Made by a program: the position numbers and the translations under genes. A stretch of 64,000 nucleotides of DNA from Streptomyces sp. NBC_01264 (GTDB lineage: Bacteria > Actinomycetota > Actinomycetes > Streptomycetales > Streptomycetaceae), in assembly GCF_026340675.1 (NCBI RefSeq), contig NZ_JAPEOX010000002.1, positions 1,984,001 to 2,048,000 on the forward strand, read 5' to 3'. Positions within the stretch are counted from its first letter, which is position 1; each line of letters starts with the position of its first letter. The notes below the pieces were generated by a model. That model was not told the origin of the DNA and did not search any database. It saw only the letters and a list, made by a program, of their open reading frames with translations. Below, piece by piece: positions 35,634-46,045 of this stretch.

Positions 35634-36914
35634 TCACGACACCGGGCGGGAGTCCTGCCAGATCGACTCGAATTCCTCGCGGTAGGTCGGGAACAGCCCG
35701 TGTTCCTGATCGGGCCGTACCTGCGAGGCCCGCCCGCCGCCGCGCAGGACCAGGACCGGCGCCTCCATGCCCCGGGCCCGGCGCAGGTACGACTGGACCA
35801 CCGCGATGCCCGAGGCGTCGCCCTCCACCAGGTACGCGGTGAAGCGCGGGGTCTCGTCGAAGACGTGGATCTCGAAGCGCGAGGGGTCGCGCAGGCCCGC
35901 CCGCACCCGCCGCACGTGCAGGATGTTCATCTCCACCGAGCGGCTCAGCTCGCCCTTGCGCAGGCCGAGCTCCCGCTCGCGCCGCTTGACCGCGCTGCTC
36001 GCCGGGTTCAGGAACAGCAGCCGCACCCGGCAGCCGGCCTCCGCGAGGCGTACGAGTCTTCGGCCCGAGAAGTTCTGGACCAGCAGGTTGAGCCCGATGC
36101 CGATGGCGTCGAGCCGCCGCGCGCCGCCGAAGAGGTCTTCCGCCGGGAGCTGGCGCTGGAGGCGCACCCGGTCCGGGTGGACGGAGATGACGTCCGCGTA
36201 CCGGTCGCCGACCAGGTCCTCGACGGCGTCGATGGGCAGCCGGTCCGCCGCCGGGGAGCCCGCGCCGCCGCCCAGTACCTCCAGCAGCCGCGCCGACGCC
36301 CGCTCGGCCTGTTCTAGGACCGCCCGGGACAGGGCCCGGTTGCGCGAGACGACGTTGCGCGTGACCTCCAGCTCGTCCAGCGCCTGTTCGATCTCGCGCC
36401 GGTCGTCGAAGTAGGGCTCGAAGCAGGGCCAGTGCTGGACCATCAGTTCGCGCAGCTGCGGGAGGGTGAGGAAGCTCAGCACGTTGTCGTCGGCGGAGTC
36501 CAGCAGGTAGCCCTTGCGGCGGCTGACCTCGCGTACGGCGACCGCGCGCTGCACCCACTCCTGGCCGGCGGGGCCCGCGGCCGCGACCACCCAGTCGTCC
36601 CCGCCGTGCACCGGCTCGTAGACGGGCCGGAGCACCGCTCCGACCACGGAGCGCAGCCGCTGTTCGATCAGGTTCAACCAGATGTACGCACGGCCGGCGC
36701 GCTGGGCCCGGGTCCGGACCTCGCTCCAGGCGTCCGCGCCCCAGTCCAGCTCGGCGCCGGCTCCCGCCTGCGCCTTCCCGGTCCCGTCGGCTTCCGGCGG
36801 GGCCAGCGACACGGCCCCGGCGGGGATCGCGCCGGCCGTCCCGCCCGCGGCGTCCGCCGGGCCGCCCTCGTGACCACCGTCACCAGGGGGCAGCTCCAGA
36901 CCTCCCGAGCTCAC
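35634..36914 (-). CDS. SAV2148-like HEPN-domain protein
   Basis: 426 aa. GTG 36914 has AGGAGG 10 nt upstream and gives the family N-terminus SSGGLELPPGDGGHEGG; an upstream in-frame start adds a basic tail with no support. The rest is mostly helical (AYIWLNLIEQRLRSVVGAVLRPVYEP, REIEQALDELEVTRNVVSRNRALSRAVLEQAERASARLLEVLG), with the conserved RNxxxH-like HEPN region as RNRALS. HEPN proteins are often RNases or nucleotide-binding partners, but the role of this group is unknown. The C-terminal half, with VRLLFLNPASSAVKRRE, may be phospholipase D-like. Convergent with ligA. Confidence 0.8.
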   Translation of the reverse strand: MSSGGLELPPGDGGHEGGPADAAGGTAGAIPAGAVSLAPPEADGTGKAQAGAGAELDWGADAWSEVRTRAQRAGRAYIWLNLIEQRLRSVVGAVLRPVYEPVHGGDDWVVAAAGPAGQEWVQRAVAVREVSRRKGYLLDSADDNVLSFLTLPQLRELMVQHWPCFEPYFDDRREIEQALDELEVTRNVVSRNRALSRAVLEQAERASARLLEVLGGGAGSPAADRLPIDAVEDLVGDRYADVISVHPDRVRLQRQLPAEDLFGGARRLDAIGIGLNLLVQNFSGRRLVRLAEAGCRVRLLFLNPASSAVKRRERELGLRKGELSRSVEMNILHVRRVRAGLRDPSRFEIHVFDETPRFTAYLVEGDASGIAVVQSYLRRARGMEAPVLVLRGGGRASQVRPDQEHGLFPTYREEFESIWQDSRPVS

Positions 36915-37235
36915 CCGTGCACCGCCTCCTGCGTCTGGACGCCCGTCTCCAGTGATCACGGAAGGGTACTCCGCGCGTGCGGCACCCTGCAGCCCGATGC
37001 GGGCCCCCGGGGCCCGACGCGGGCTCAGGGTCCGTACCCGGTCCATCCGTTGGCTCATTATCCGCTCTGGTGACGATCGGATCTCCCCATCGTCCGGCCA
37101 CCCTCTTATCAGCTCTCCGGGTCACCCGGTAGGACCCTCCCAAGTCCCCGCGTGGAAGCCCTCTTTCGGGGAAGATCTGCCAGTGACGTGGTCCACGCCG
37201 GATCAGCCCGACACAGAGGGGAAGAGTCGTTTTCT
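36915..37235. other. divergent promoter region, HEPN gene and glgX
   Basis: 321 bp without a gene. It holds the Shine-Dalgarno sequence of the HEPN gene, the inverted repeat CCGGGT-C-ACCCGG (37117-37129) and a GGGGAAGAG ribosome-binding site before glgX. No clear -10/-35 pair was identified. Confidence 0.5.
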
Positions 37236-39332
<2,097 letters not shown>

Positions 39333-39350
<18 letters not shown>

Positions 39351-39404
39351 GCGCCGCTTCAGCGCCCGGCACGGGCGCCGCCTCAGTGCCCGGCGTAGGC
39401 GGCG
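39333..39404. repeat. three 24-bp tandem repeats across glgX stop
   Basis: Units 39333-39356, 39357-39380 and 39381-39404 each follow the pattern CTTCAGCGCCCGGC, then AYRGGCGCCG, with few changes. The first contains the glgX stop (39348-39350); the third contains the stop of the convergent MFS gene. Confidence 0.8.
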
Positions 39405-40666
39405 CCCTCCAGGAGGAGGTCCGGACGGGCGCCGCCGCCGGCGGCCACCGGGGCGTGCGTGCGGGTCGACGGCACCTTGGTGACCAGGGCCAGGACCAGG
39501 CACAGGGCGGCCGCCCCCACGGCCACCGCGAAGGCCGCGGAGGGCCCGTACCACTCGGCGAGCCGCCCGGAGACGGCGAGCGAGGCGGCCTGGCCGGCGA
39601 CGAGCGAGCTGGCGGCGAAGGCCATCGACTCGGCGAGCCGGCAGGGGCTCACCGCGCGCTCGGTGATGGCGAAGGCGGTGATCAGGTGCGGGGCGTAGGC
39701 GGCTCCGAGCACGGTGACGACCACGTACAGCGGCCACAGCGTCTGCGTGAAGAGCAGCGGTACGGAGAGCACGAGCGCGGCGGCGGTGGCCCACCGCCAG
39801 CGCAGCCGCAGCCCGAAGCGGGCGGGCAGCGCGCCGAGCGAGAGCCCGACGGCGGCGCTGACGACCCCCATGGCCGCGTACACGATGCCGGCCTGGCCGG
39901 GGACGCCCAACTGTGCGGTCAGGGCGGCGATTCCGGCCTGGCAGGCGCCGAACATGGCGCCCTGCAGGGCGAGGGAGCCCCGGACCGCGAAGACCACGCG
40001 GGGGTGGCGGACCCGGGTGCGTTCCTTCTCCCGGCGGACTCCCGCGGGGACTCCGGCCGTGACGGCGGCGGTCGGGTGCAGTGCGTAGAGGCTGCCGAAG
40101 ACGGCGACGAGGGCGGCCGCGCCGCCGAGGGCGACGGCGGGGTGCAGGGCCAGGGTGGCCAGGCCCACGAGGGCGGGACCGAAGACGAAGGAGACCTCGT
40201 CCAGGGTGCCCTCGAGGGAGTGGATGGCGCCCACGACGCCCTCGTCGGACTTGGCGCGGTGGGCCAGGGCCACGGAGCGGGTACGGGCGAGCGGTCCGAT
40301 CAGCGGGACGGAGGCCCCGGTGACGAAGCCGATCGCGGCGAGCGGGACGGTGGCGAGGTCGGAGAGTGCCCCGGCCACCAGGGCGGCGGTGGCCACCGCG
40401 TTGACCGCGGCGGCCGTCAGGACGACGGAACGCTGCCCGTGACGGTCGGCGAGCCGGCCCAGGACGGGTCCGAAGACCACCTGTCCGGCGGAGAGGGTGC
40501 CGCCGACTATGCCCGCGGTGGCGAGGGAACCGCTGGTCTCGGCGACGAGGAGGACACTGCCGAACTGCGACATCGCGACGGGCAGTCGGGCGAAGAAGGA
40601 GACGAGCGGGAGTAGGGGCCCGGTCAGGGCAATGACTTTTCGATAGGTGTTGACGGTTCCAAACAC
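39383..40666 (-). CDS. MFS transporter
   Basis: 427 aa with about 12 hydrophobic helices. The MFS loop 2-3 motif is FGPVLGRLADRHGQRSVV. A basic central loop (RREKERTRVRHPR) divides the two halves. It resembles drug- or metabolite-efflux MFS proteins; the substrate is unknown. The GTG start is probably leaderless (TAACGT 7 nt upstream). It sits divergent from treY and convergent with glgX, but there is no evidence that it carries sugars. Confidence 0.88.
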   Translation of the reverse strand: MFGTVNTYRKVIALTGPLLPLVSFFARLPVAMSQFGSVLLVAETSGSLATAGIVGGTLSAGQVVFGPVLGRLADRHGQRSVVLTAAAVNAVATAALVAGALSDLATVPLAAIGFVTGASVPLIGPLARTRSVALAHRAKSDEGVVGAIHSLEGTLDEVSFVFGPALVGLATLALHPAVALGGAAALVAVFGSLYALHPTAAVTAGVPAGVRREKERTRVRHPRVVFAVRGSLALQGAMFGACQAGIAALTAQLGVPGQAGIVYAAMGVVSAAVGLSLGALPARFGLRLRWRWATAAALVLSVPLLFTQTLWPLYVVVTVLGAAYAPHLITAFAITERAVSPCRLAESMAFAASSLVAGQAASLAVSGRLAEWYGPSAAFAVAVGAAALCLVLALVTKVPSTRTHAPVAAGGGARPDLLLEGAAYAGH

Positions 40667-40673
40667 TTGAGCA

Positions 40674-40679
40674 ACGTTA
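40674..40679 (-). promoter_or_regulatory. candidate -10 box, MFS gene
   Basis: TAACGT on the minus strand, 7 nt before the GTG at 40666. No Shine-Dalgarno sequence. Confidence 0.35.
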
Positions 40680-40735
40680 ACCCGGCGCAGTCACCCGGAT
40701 GCATTGGGTCATGGCACGGAATCCCGCATCCTGGG

Positions 40736-40741
40736 TACGTA
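40736..40741 (+). promoter_or_regulatory. candidate -10 box, treY
   Basis: TACGTA, 7 nt before the ATG at 40749, within the palindromic stretch GTACGTAC. A weaker match than the TANNNT boxes elsewhere. Confidence 0.3.
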
Positions 40742-40748
40742 CGTTCTC

Positions 40749-43088
40749 ATGAGCCTGCCCCCGCGCACCGGTCGCCCGAGTCCCGAGTTCAACCGGCCCG
40801 AACCCGATGGACCACCGGCCGTCACCCCGGCGTCGACCTACCGTCTCCAGCTGCACCCCGAGTTCACCTTCGGGCACGTGCGGGCCGCCGTGCCGTACCT
40901 CGCCTCGCTCGGAGCGTCGCACCTGCACCTGTCCCCCGTACTGGAGGCGGTGCCCGGTTCGTCCCACGGGTACGACGTCACCGACCACACCCGGGTCCGG
41001 GTGGAGCTGGGCGGGGAGGACGGGCTGCGGGCCCTGGCCGCCGAGGCCCGTGCGCACGGTCTCGCACTGGTGCTCGACATCGTGCCGAACCACATGGCGC
41101 TGCCCGCGCCGCTCCGCCTCAACCGGCCCCTGTGGGAGGTGGCCCGGGAGGGGCCCGGCTCGCCGTACGCGCGCTGGTTCGACATCGACTGGGAGGCGGG
41201 CGGGGGGCAGCTGCTGCTGCCCGTGCTCGCGGAGCCGCTGGATCCCGGCGAAATCGAGACCGCGATCGAGGCCGACGGGCGGGGCGAGCGGGCCGTGCTG
41301 CGGATCGGGGAGCTGGAGTTCCCGCTCCGGGAGGGCACGGCCCATCTGGAGCCGGCGGCGCTGCTCGCCGCCCAGTGGTACCGGCCGGCGTGCTGGCGCG
41401 AGGCCCGGACCGGCCTCAACTACCGCCGTTTCTTCACCATTTCGGAGCTGATCGGGGTGCGCGTCGAGGACCCCGAGGTCTTCGGCGTCACCCACGCCAA
41501 GGTGCTGGAGCTGGTCCGGGACGGGGTCGTCGAGGGGCTGCGGATCGACCACGTGGACGGCCTGGCGGACCCCGAGGGCTACCTGCGGCGACTGCGGGAC
41601 GCCGTCGGCCGGGACTGCTGGGTAGTGGTCGAGAAGATCCTGGCCCGCGAGGAACGGCTGGCTCCCGCCTGGCCGGTGGCCGGGACCACCGGGTACGACG
41701 CGCTGTACCGGGTGGACGGGGTACTGACCGACCCGGCCGGCGCCGCCCGGCTCGACGCCCGGTTCCGCGAGGAGACCGGGCAGCCCCGGTGGGAGCGGAC
41801 CGCCGCGGCGGCCGCCCGGGAGGTCCTGACCGGGGACCTGGCCGCCGAGCTCGCCACCCTGGAGCGACTGGCCGGTCCGGAACATGCCAGTGCCGTCCGC
41901 GAGTTGCTCATCGCCTACCCCGTCTACCGGCCCTACCCGGGCGATCCGCACCCCGCGCCCGAGGCCCTGGAGCGGGCCGCCGCCGAGGCCGGTGCGGCCC
42001 CGGTGGGGGGCGTACGCGAACTCCTGCTGCGGGACCCGGCCTTCGCGGCCCGCTTCGCCCAGACCTCGGCGGCCCTGCGCGCCAAGTCCCTGGAGGACAG
42101 GGCGTTCTACCGGTACGCCCCGCTGCTGTCGGCCACGGAGGTGGGCGGGGATCCGGGGGCTCCGGCGGTCACGGTGGCGGAGTTCCACGCGTACTGCGCC
42201 GAGCGGGCGCGATGGTGGCCCCGCTCCGGGACGGTGCTGACCACGCACGACACGAAGCGCAGCGCGGACGTCCGGGCGCGGATCTCGGCGCTCTCGCAGG
42301 ATCCGCAGGCCGTACCGGCGCCGGCCGGGGCGGATCCCCAACTCGCCTGGGTGGCCTGGCAGACGGCGTTCGGACTCGGGGCCGACGGCGCCGCCGCGGA
42401 GCGCTCCGACCGGCTCGCGCAGGCCCTGCTGAAGGCCGTCCGCGAAGCCGCCCTGCACACCACCTGGACCGAGCAGGACCCCGCGTACGAGGCCACGGTC
42501 CCGGAACACCTCCCGAAGTCCGCGCCGGAGCCGGCCGGCGCCCTGGCGGCGGCGGCCCGCGCCAACCTGCTCGGCGCGGCGCTGCTGCACCTGGCCGTGC
42601 CCGGGGTTCCGGAGGTCTACCAGGGCTCTGAGACGGAGTACCGGGCCCTGGTCGACCCGGACAACCGGCGGCCCGCCGTCTTCCCCCGGGAGGCCCTGGC
42701 CCGACTGGACGCGGGGGCCGCGCCGGCCGGGACGGCCGAGGAGAAGCTCGCCCTCACCGCCGCCCTGCTGCGGCTGCGCCGGAGCGAGCCGGAGCTGTTC
42801 GCCGGCTACGAGGCGCTGCCCGCCCGGGGCCCGGCGGCGGAGCACTGCGTGGCCTTCGCCCGCTCGGCCGGCCTGGTGGCGGTGGTCACCCGGCTGTCGC
42901 ACGGGCTGGCCGGGGCGGGCGGCTGGCGGGACACGGCCCTGCCCCTGCCGCCCGGGCGCTGGCGGCCCCTGCCGCTCCTCGGGGCGGCGCCCGCGGTCTC
43001 GTACACGGGTGAGCTTCCGCTCGCGGAGCTCCTCGGCGACGCCTCCCCGGTGGCCGTCCTCCTCCGGGAGGCCCCGGACCGGACGTGA
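40749..43088 (+). CDS. treY: malto-oligosyltrehalose synthase TreY
   Basis: 779 aa GH13_26 enzyme that turns the reducing end of maltodextrins into a trehalosyl unit. N-terminal STYRLQLHPEFTFGHVRAAVPYLASLGASHLHLSP is the family hallmark. Catalytic residues: Asp267 (GLRIDHVDGLADP), Glu295 (VVVEKIL) and Asp501 (LTTHDTKRSADVRAR). Length is normal. ATG 40749 begins after a -10-like box with no ribosome-binding site. It acts before TreZ (46046-47896). The stop is inside a tandem repeat like that of glgX. Confidence 0.94.
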   Translation: MSLPPRTGRPSPEFNRPEPDGPPAVTPASTYRLQLHPEFTFGHVRAAVPYLASLGASHLHLSPVLEAVPGSSHGYDVTDHTRVRVELGGEDGLRALAAEARAHGLALVLDIVPNHMALPAPLRLNRPLWEVAREGPGSPYARWFDIDWEAGGGQLLLPVLAEPLDPGEIETAIEADGRGERAVLRIGELEFPLREGTAHLEPAALLAAQWYRPACWREARTGLNYRRFFTISELIGVRVEDPEVFGVTHAKVLELVRDGVVEGLRIDHVDGLADPEGYLRRLRDAVGRDCWVVVEKILAREERLAPAWPVAGTTGYDALYRVDGVLTDPAGAARLDARFREETGQPRWERTAAAAAREVLTGDLAAELATLERLAGPEHASAVRELLIAYPVYRPYPGDPHPAPEALERAAAEAGAAPVGGVRELLLRDPAFAARFAQTSAALRAKSLEDRAFYRYAPLLSATEVGGDPGAPAVTVAEFHAYCAERARWWPRSGTVLTTHDTKRSADVRARISALSQDPQAVPAPAGADPQLAWVAWQTAFGLGADGAAAERSDRLAQALLKAVREAALHTTWTEQDPAYEATVPEHLPKSAPEPAGALAAAARANLLGAALLHLAVPGVPEVYQGSETEYRALVDPDNRRPAVFPREALARLDAGAAPAGTAEEKLALTAALLRLRRSEPELFAGYEALPARGPAAEHCVAFARSAGLVAVVTRLSHGLAGAGGWRDTALPLPPGRWRPLPLLGAAPAVSYTGELPLAELLGDASPVAVLLREAPDRT

Positions 43089-43153
43089 CACCCGCGGCCG
43101 GACCGGACGTGACCCCCGGGGCCGGACCGGACGTGCCCCCCGGGGCCGGACCG
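43074..43153. repeat. 24-bp tandem repeats across treY stop
   Basis: Units 43074-43097, 43098-43121 and 43122-43145, then a partial copy to 43153. Each begins CCGGACCGGACGTG, followed by a C-run and ending in G-rich bases. The treY stop (43086-43088) is in unit 1, and a second TGA appears in unit 2. Confidence 0.8.
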
Positions 43154-43197
43154 CCGCTGCGCGGGGCCCTCCCCGCCCCGCCCTTCCACCGTTCCCC

Positions 43198-43272
43198 GGA
43201 CTCCGCCCGGACCCGGAAGACTCCGGAGCTCCGCCCCAGACCCCGCGCCTCAAACGCCGGCGAGGCTGGATA
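43198..43272 (-). repeat. dispersed intergenic repeat, copy B
   Basis: In reverse complement it has ATCCAGCC, CCGGCGTTTGAGG and CGGGGTCTGGGGCGGAGC, the same blocks as 17165-17230. It fills most of the gap between treY and the M14 gene. Confidence 0.6.
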
Positions 43273-43359
43273 TGACCGGACGGGGTCCGGGGCGGGGAGC
43301 GGCTCCGCGCAGCGGCACCCGGGGCGGGCCAGGACGGCTAGGGCGGGCTCCCGGCGGGA

Positions 43360-44715
43360 ATGGGATCACCTGTGACCCTCATCCGTGACATGTGCTACCC
43401 CACCCCCCACGAACTGGCCCTGGCCGCCCGCGCCCTGGCCGATGAACACCCCGCGCTGGCCCGGCTCCGCCGGATCGGCGCGTCCCGGGCCGGGGAGCCC
43501 CTGTGGCTGCTCTCCGTGGGCCCCGCGACGGCGACGGAGACCGCTCCGAACGTGCTGGTCGTCGCCGGCGCCCACGCCAACGAGCCCGTCGGCGGGGCCA
43601 CCGCCCTCGCGCTGGCCCGCAGGCTCATCCACGAAGCCACGGGTACCGGCGGAACCGAGGCCGACGGTGCGGCAACACGCGCCGGCGCCGGGGTCGCACC
43701 CGCACCCGCCCTCGTCCCCGCCGCCGGAACCACCTGGCACTTCCTGCTCTGCGCCGACCCCGACGGCGCGGCCCTGCACCGCACGCCCCGCCCGTACTCG
43801 CTGCTCGACTACCACCGGAACTTCTTCCGGCCGCCCGGTCCCGAACAGCCCGAGTGGGCGCCGTCTTTACTGCCCCCGGACCGTCTCCCGCCGGAGACCC
43901 TCGCCCTGACCCGGCTCATCGACGAACTCCGGCCCGCCCTCCAGGTCTCCCTGCACGGAACCGATCTCGGCGGCTCCTGGGTGCAGCTGACCCGGGACAT
44001 ACCCGGTCTCGCCGAGCCCTTCGGGAAATCGGCCGCCGAGCTGCACATCCCGGTGGAGACCAGCGCCTCCGACGCCTCGGGCTGGCCCTCGCCGGGGGCG
44101 GGGATCTTCGTGATGCCCGAGCCCGGGACCACGGCCGACGGGCCGTTCCACCCCGAGGACACCCGGCTCAGCACCTGGTACCACGCCCACCGCCACGCCG
44201 GCACCACCGCGATCGTCGAAGTCCCCATGTGGGCCTCGGACCTGGTGGACGACCCGGCCCCGCACCCCGACCCCCGCGCCGCCCTGCGCGTCCTGGCCGG
44301 CCGGCTCACCGCCGACGCCGCGCGGGTGGCGGCCCTGCGGGAGGGCGCGGCCGGCGGTACGGATCCGGACGCCGCGGCCCTGCTGCGCGCCGTGGACTGG
44401 ACGCTCGCGCTGATCCCCCGGATCGCCGCCGAGTGGACGGGCCCCGGGGCCCCCGCCGAGGCGACGGCGGCGTACATCGGCAGCATCGACGCCTTCGGCC
44501 GGAGGCTCTCCCTGCGCGCCGCGGCGATGCTGCTCCGGGTGCTGCGCGCCCAGGGGCACCCGGCGGCGCCGGCCGTGGACCGGCTCGTCACGGGCTGGTG
44601 CGAGGAGTTCGGGGACCGCTTCCAGGCCCGCTGGGTCCCGGTCGCCACGCAGGTGGAACACCAGTCCCGGGTCGTCCTGGCCGCCTACGACCGGCTCGTG
44701 GCGGCGGGCCTGTAG
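43360..44715 (+). CDS. M14 family zinc carboxypeptidase, with TTA codon
   Basis: 451 aa. Zinc ligands His72 and Glu75 (GAHANEP) and His199 (VSLHGTDLGGSW); catalytic Glu287 (TAIVEVPMWASD). It is a cytoplasmic-looking M14 peptidase without a signal peptide. Codon 170 is TTA (43867-43869), rare in streptomycetes and read by the bldA tRNA, so translation may be limited to late growth. ATG 43360 has a GGCGGGA nearby; GTG 43372 is possible. Substrate unknown. Confidence 0.85.
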   Translation: MGSPVTLIRDMCYPTPHELALAARALADEHPALARLRRIGASRAGEPLWLLSVGPATATETAPNVLVVAGAHANEPVGGATALALARRLIHEATGTGGTEADGAATRAGAGVAPAPALVPAAGTTWHFLLCADPDGAALHRTPRPYSLLDYHRNFFRPPGPEQPEWAPSLLPPDRLPPETLALTRLIDELRPALQVSLHGTDLGGSWVQLTRDIPGLAEPFGKSAAELHIPVETSASDASGWPSPGAGIFVMPEPGTTADGPFHPEDTRLSTWYHAHRHAGTTAIVEVPMWASDLVDDPAPHPDPRAALRVLAGRLTADAARVAALREGAAGGTDPDAAALLRAVDWTLALIPRIAAEWTGPGAPAEATAAYIGSIDAFGRRLSLRAAAMLLRVLRAQGHPAAPAVDRLVTGWCEEFGDRFQARWVPVATQVEHQSRVVLAAYDRLVAAGL

Positions 44716-44761
44716 CCGGGGGCAGCCCGGGCCGGGCCGCCGCCCGGCGCGGCCGTGCGGC

Positions 44762-45232
44762 CTACTCCACCGGCAGGGCGTACCGGAGCTTCGGCTTGCC
44801 GGTGGCTCCGAGCCGGTCGTAGAAGCGGATCGCACCCTCGTTCCAGTCGGGCGTCTGCCACTCGACGTGGCCGAGGCCCAGCTCGCGGGCGAGTGCGGCC
44901 ACCCCGTCCATCAGGGCGGCACCGAGCCCGTGTCCGCGGGCCTCCTCGGCCAGGTAGAGGCAGTCCATGTGCAGGTAGTGGCGGGCCTCCCAGAAGGAGA
45001 ACTCGGCCGAGCAGGCGGCGTACCCGGCGACCTCGCCCCGCGGGGTCTCGGCCAGCAGCACCCACAACCGGGCCCCCTCGGCGAACAGCTGCGCGCCGAG
45101 CCGGTCGCCGAGACCGGCCGGCCGGGGCGCGGACCTCTCGTACACCATGTGCTCGCGCATCAGCTCGACCAGCCGGGGCAGGTCCTCGGGGCGCGCGGGC
45201 CGGACGACGGGGGCGGCAGACGTGTGTTCCAT
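44762..45232 (-). CDS. GNAT-family acetyltransferase
   Basis: 156 aa. VVRPARPEDLPRLVELMREHMVYE, then LHMDCLYLAEEARGHGLGAALMDGVAALA (acetyl-CoA loop RGHGLGA) and VEWQTPDWNEGAIRFYDRLGA. The arrangement is close to diamine or small-molecule N-acetyltransferases. ATG 45232 has GGAGG 9 nt upstream; the in-frame ATG 45241 abuts that site and is less likely. Substrate unknown. Confidence 0.87.
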   Translation of the reverse strand: MEHTSAAPVVRPARPEDLPRLVELMREHMVYERSAPRPAGLGDRLGAQLFAEGARLWVLLAETPRGEVAGYAACSAEFSFWEARHYLHMDCLYLAEEARGHGLGAALMDGVAALARELGLGHVEWQTPDWNEGAIRFYDRLGATGKPKLRYALPVE

Positions 45233-45369
45233 GGGTGCCATCCTCCGCACGCCCCGCATCCGGACGCCACCCGGGTCCCGGATCGGCGCCGCGCTCCCGG
45301 GGGCTCCGGACCTCAGCCCACATCCGCCGGCCTCAGCCGACCCGGACCTCGGCCCACCGCCCCCGGCCC

Positions 45370-45933
45370 TCAGCCGCCCGACAGCCTGAAGCTCATCCGT
45401 CCGAAGCCGATCTGGTCCCCGTCCCGCACCACCGCGGAGCCCGTCACCCGGCGCCCGTTGACCGTGGTCCCGTTCGTCGAGCCGAGGTCGCGCACCACCC
45501 AGACCCCGTCCCGGATGCCCAGCTCCGCGTGGGCCCGCGAGACCGTCTCGTGGCTCAGGCGCAGCCCGTTGCCCGGGTCGCGGCCGATCCGCAGCGGTCC
45601 GGCGCTCGGGTGCGGGAGGAGCAGCGTGGGGAGCTTCTCCACGGCCCAGGCCCGGCGCACCCCGACGGACACCGCCGAGACCCGGCCCACCCAGCCGAAC
45701 AGCCGCCGGGTCCACGGGCTCTCCCCGGCCTCCCTGCCCTCCAGGTCCGCGGTGAGGACGGCGAGGTCCTCGGAGCGACGGGCCACGAGGGCGAGTTCCA
45801 TGCGGCGCAGGAAGGTGTCGTGCGACAGCTTTCCTACGGCGGCGCCCTCCCTGAGCTGGCCCAGGGCACGGTCACGCTCGGCATCGGAGAGCCGCGGTGC
45901 GGGGAAGGAGGGGAACTCGAAACTGGACGTCAC
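45370..45933 (-). CDS. DUF1707 + FHA domain protein
   Basis: 187 aa from GTG 45933. The N-terminal DUF1707 domain is LSDAERDRALGQLREGAAVGKLSHDTFLRRMELALVARR. The C-terminal FHA domain is PLRIGRDPGNGLRLSHETVSRAHAELG, then WVVRDLGSTNGTTVNGRRV, with the phosphothreonine-binding Arg, Ser-x-x-His and Asn in place. It should bind a phosphothreonine partner, perhaps a Ser/Thr kinase substrate. Longer in-frame starts read into the treZ promoter and are unlikely. Divergent from treZ by 112 bp. Confidence 0.87.
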   Translation of the reverse strand: MTSSFEFPSFPAPRLSDAERDRALGQLREGAAVGKLSHDTFLRRMELALVARRSEDLAVLTADLEGREAGESPWTRRLFGWVGRVSAVSVGVRRAWAVEKLPTLLLPHPSAGPLRIGRDPGNGLRLSHETVSRAHAELGIRDGVWVVRDLGSTNGTTVNGRRVTGSAVVRDGDQIGFGRMSFRLSGG

Positions 45934-46045
45934 CAGGTGATTGTCGGCCTGTCGGGGGCAGAGTGTCCAGAACTCCCGCGCCCGGCCGGAGATGATGGCC
46001 CGGACACGCAGGTTGGGGTAGCGCCGCCAGACGAGGGGACCGTCC

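Noticed and set aside
40704..40748. Upstream extension of treY
   Set aside because: The extra residues are not conserved in TreY, and the ATG at 40749 begins close to the family start with a -10-like box just before it.
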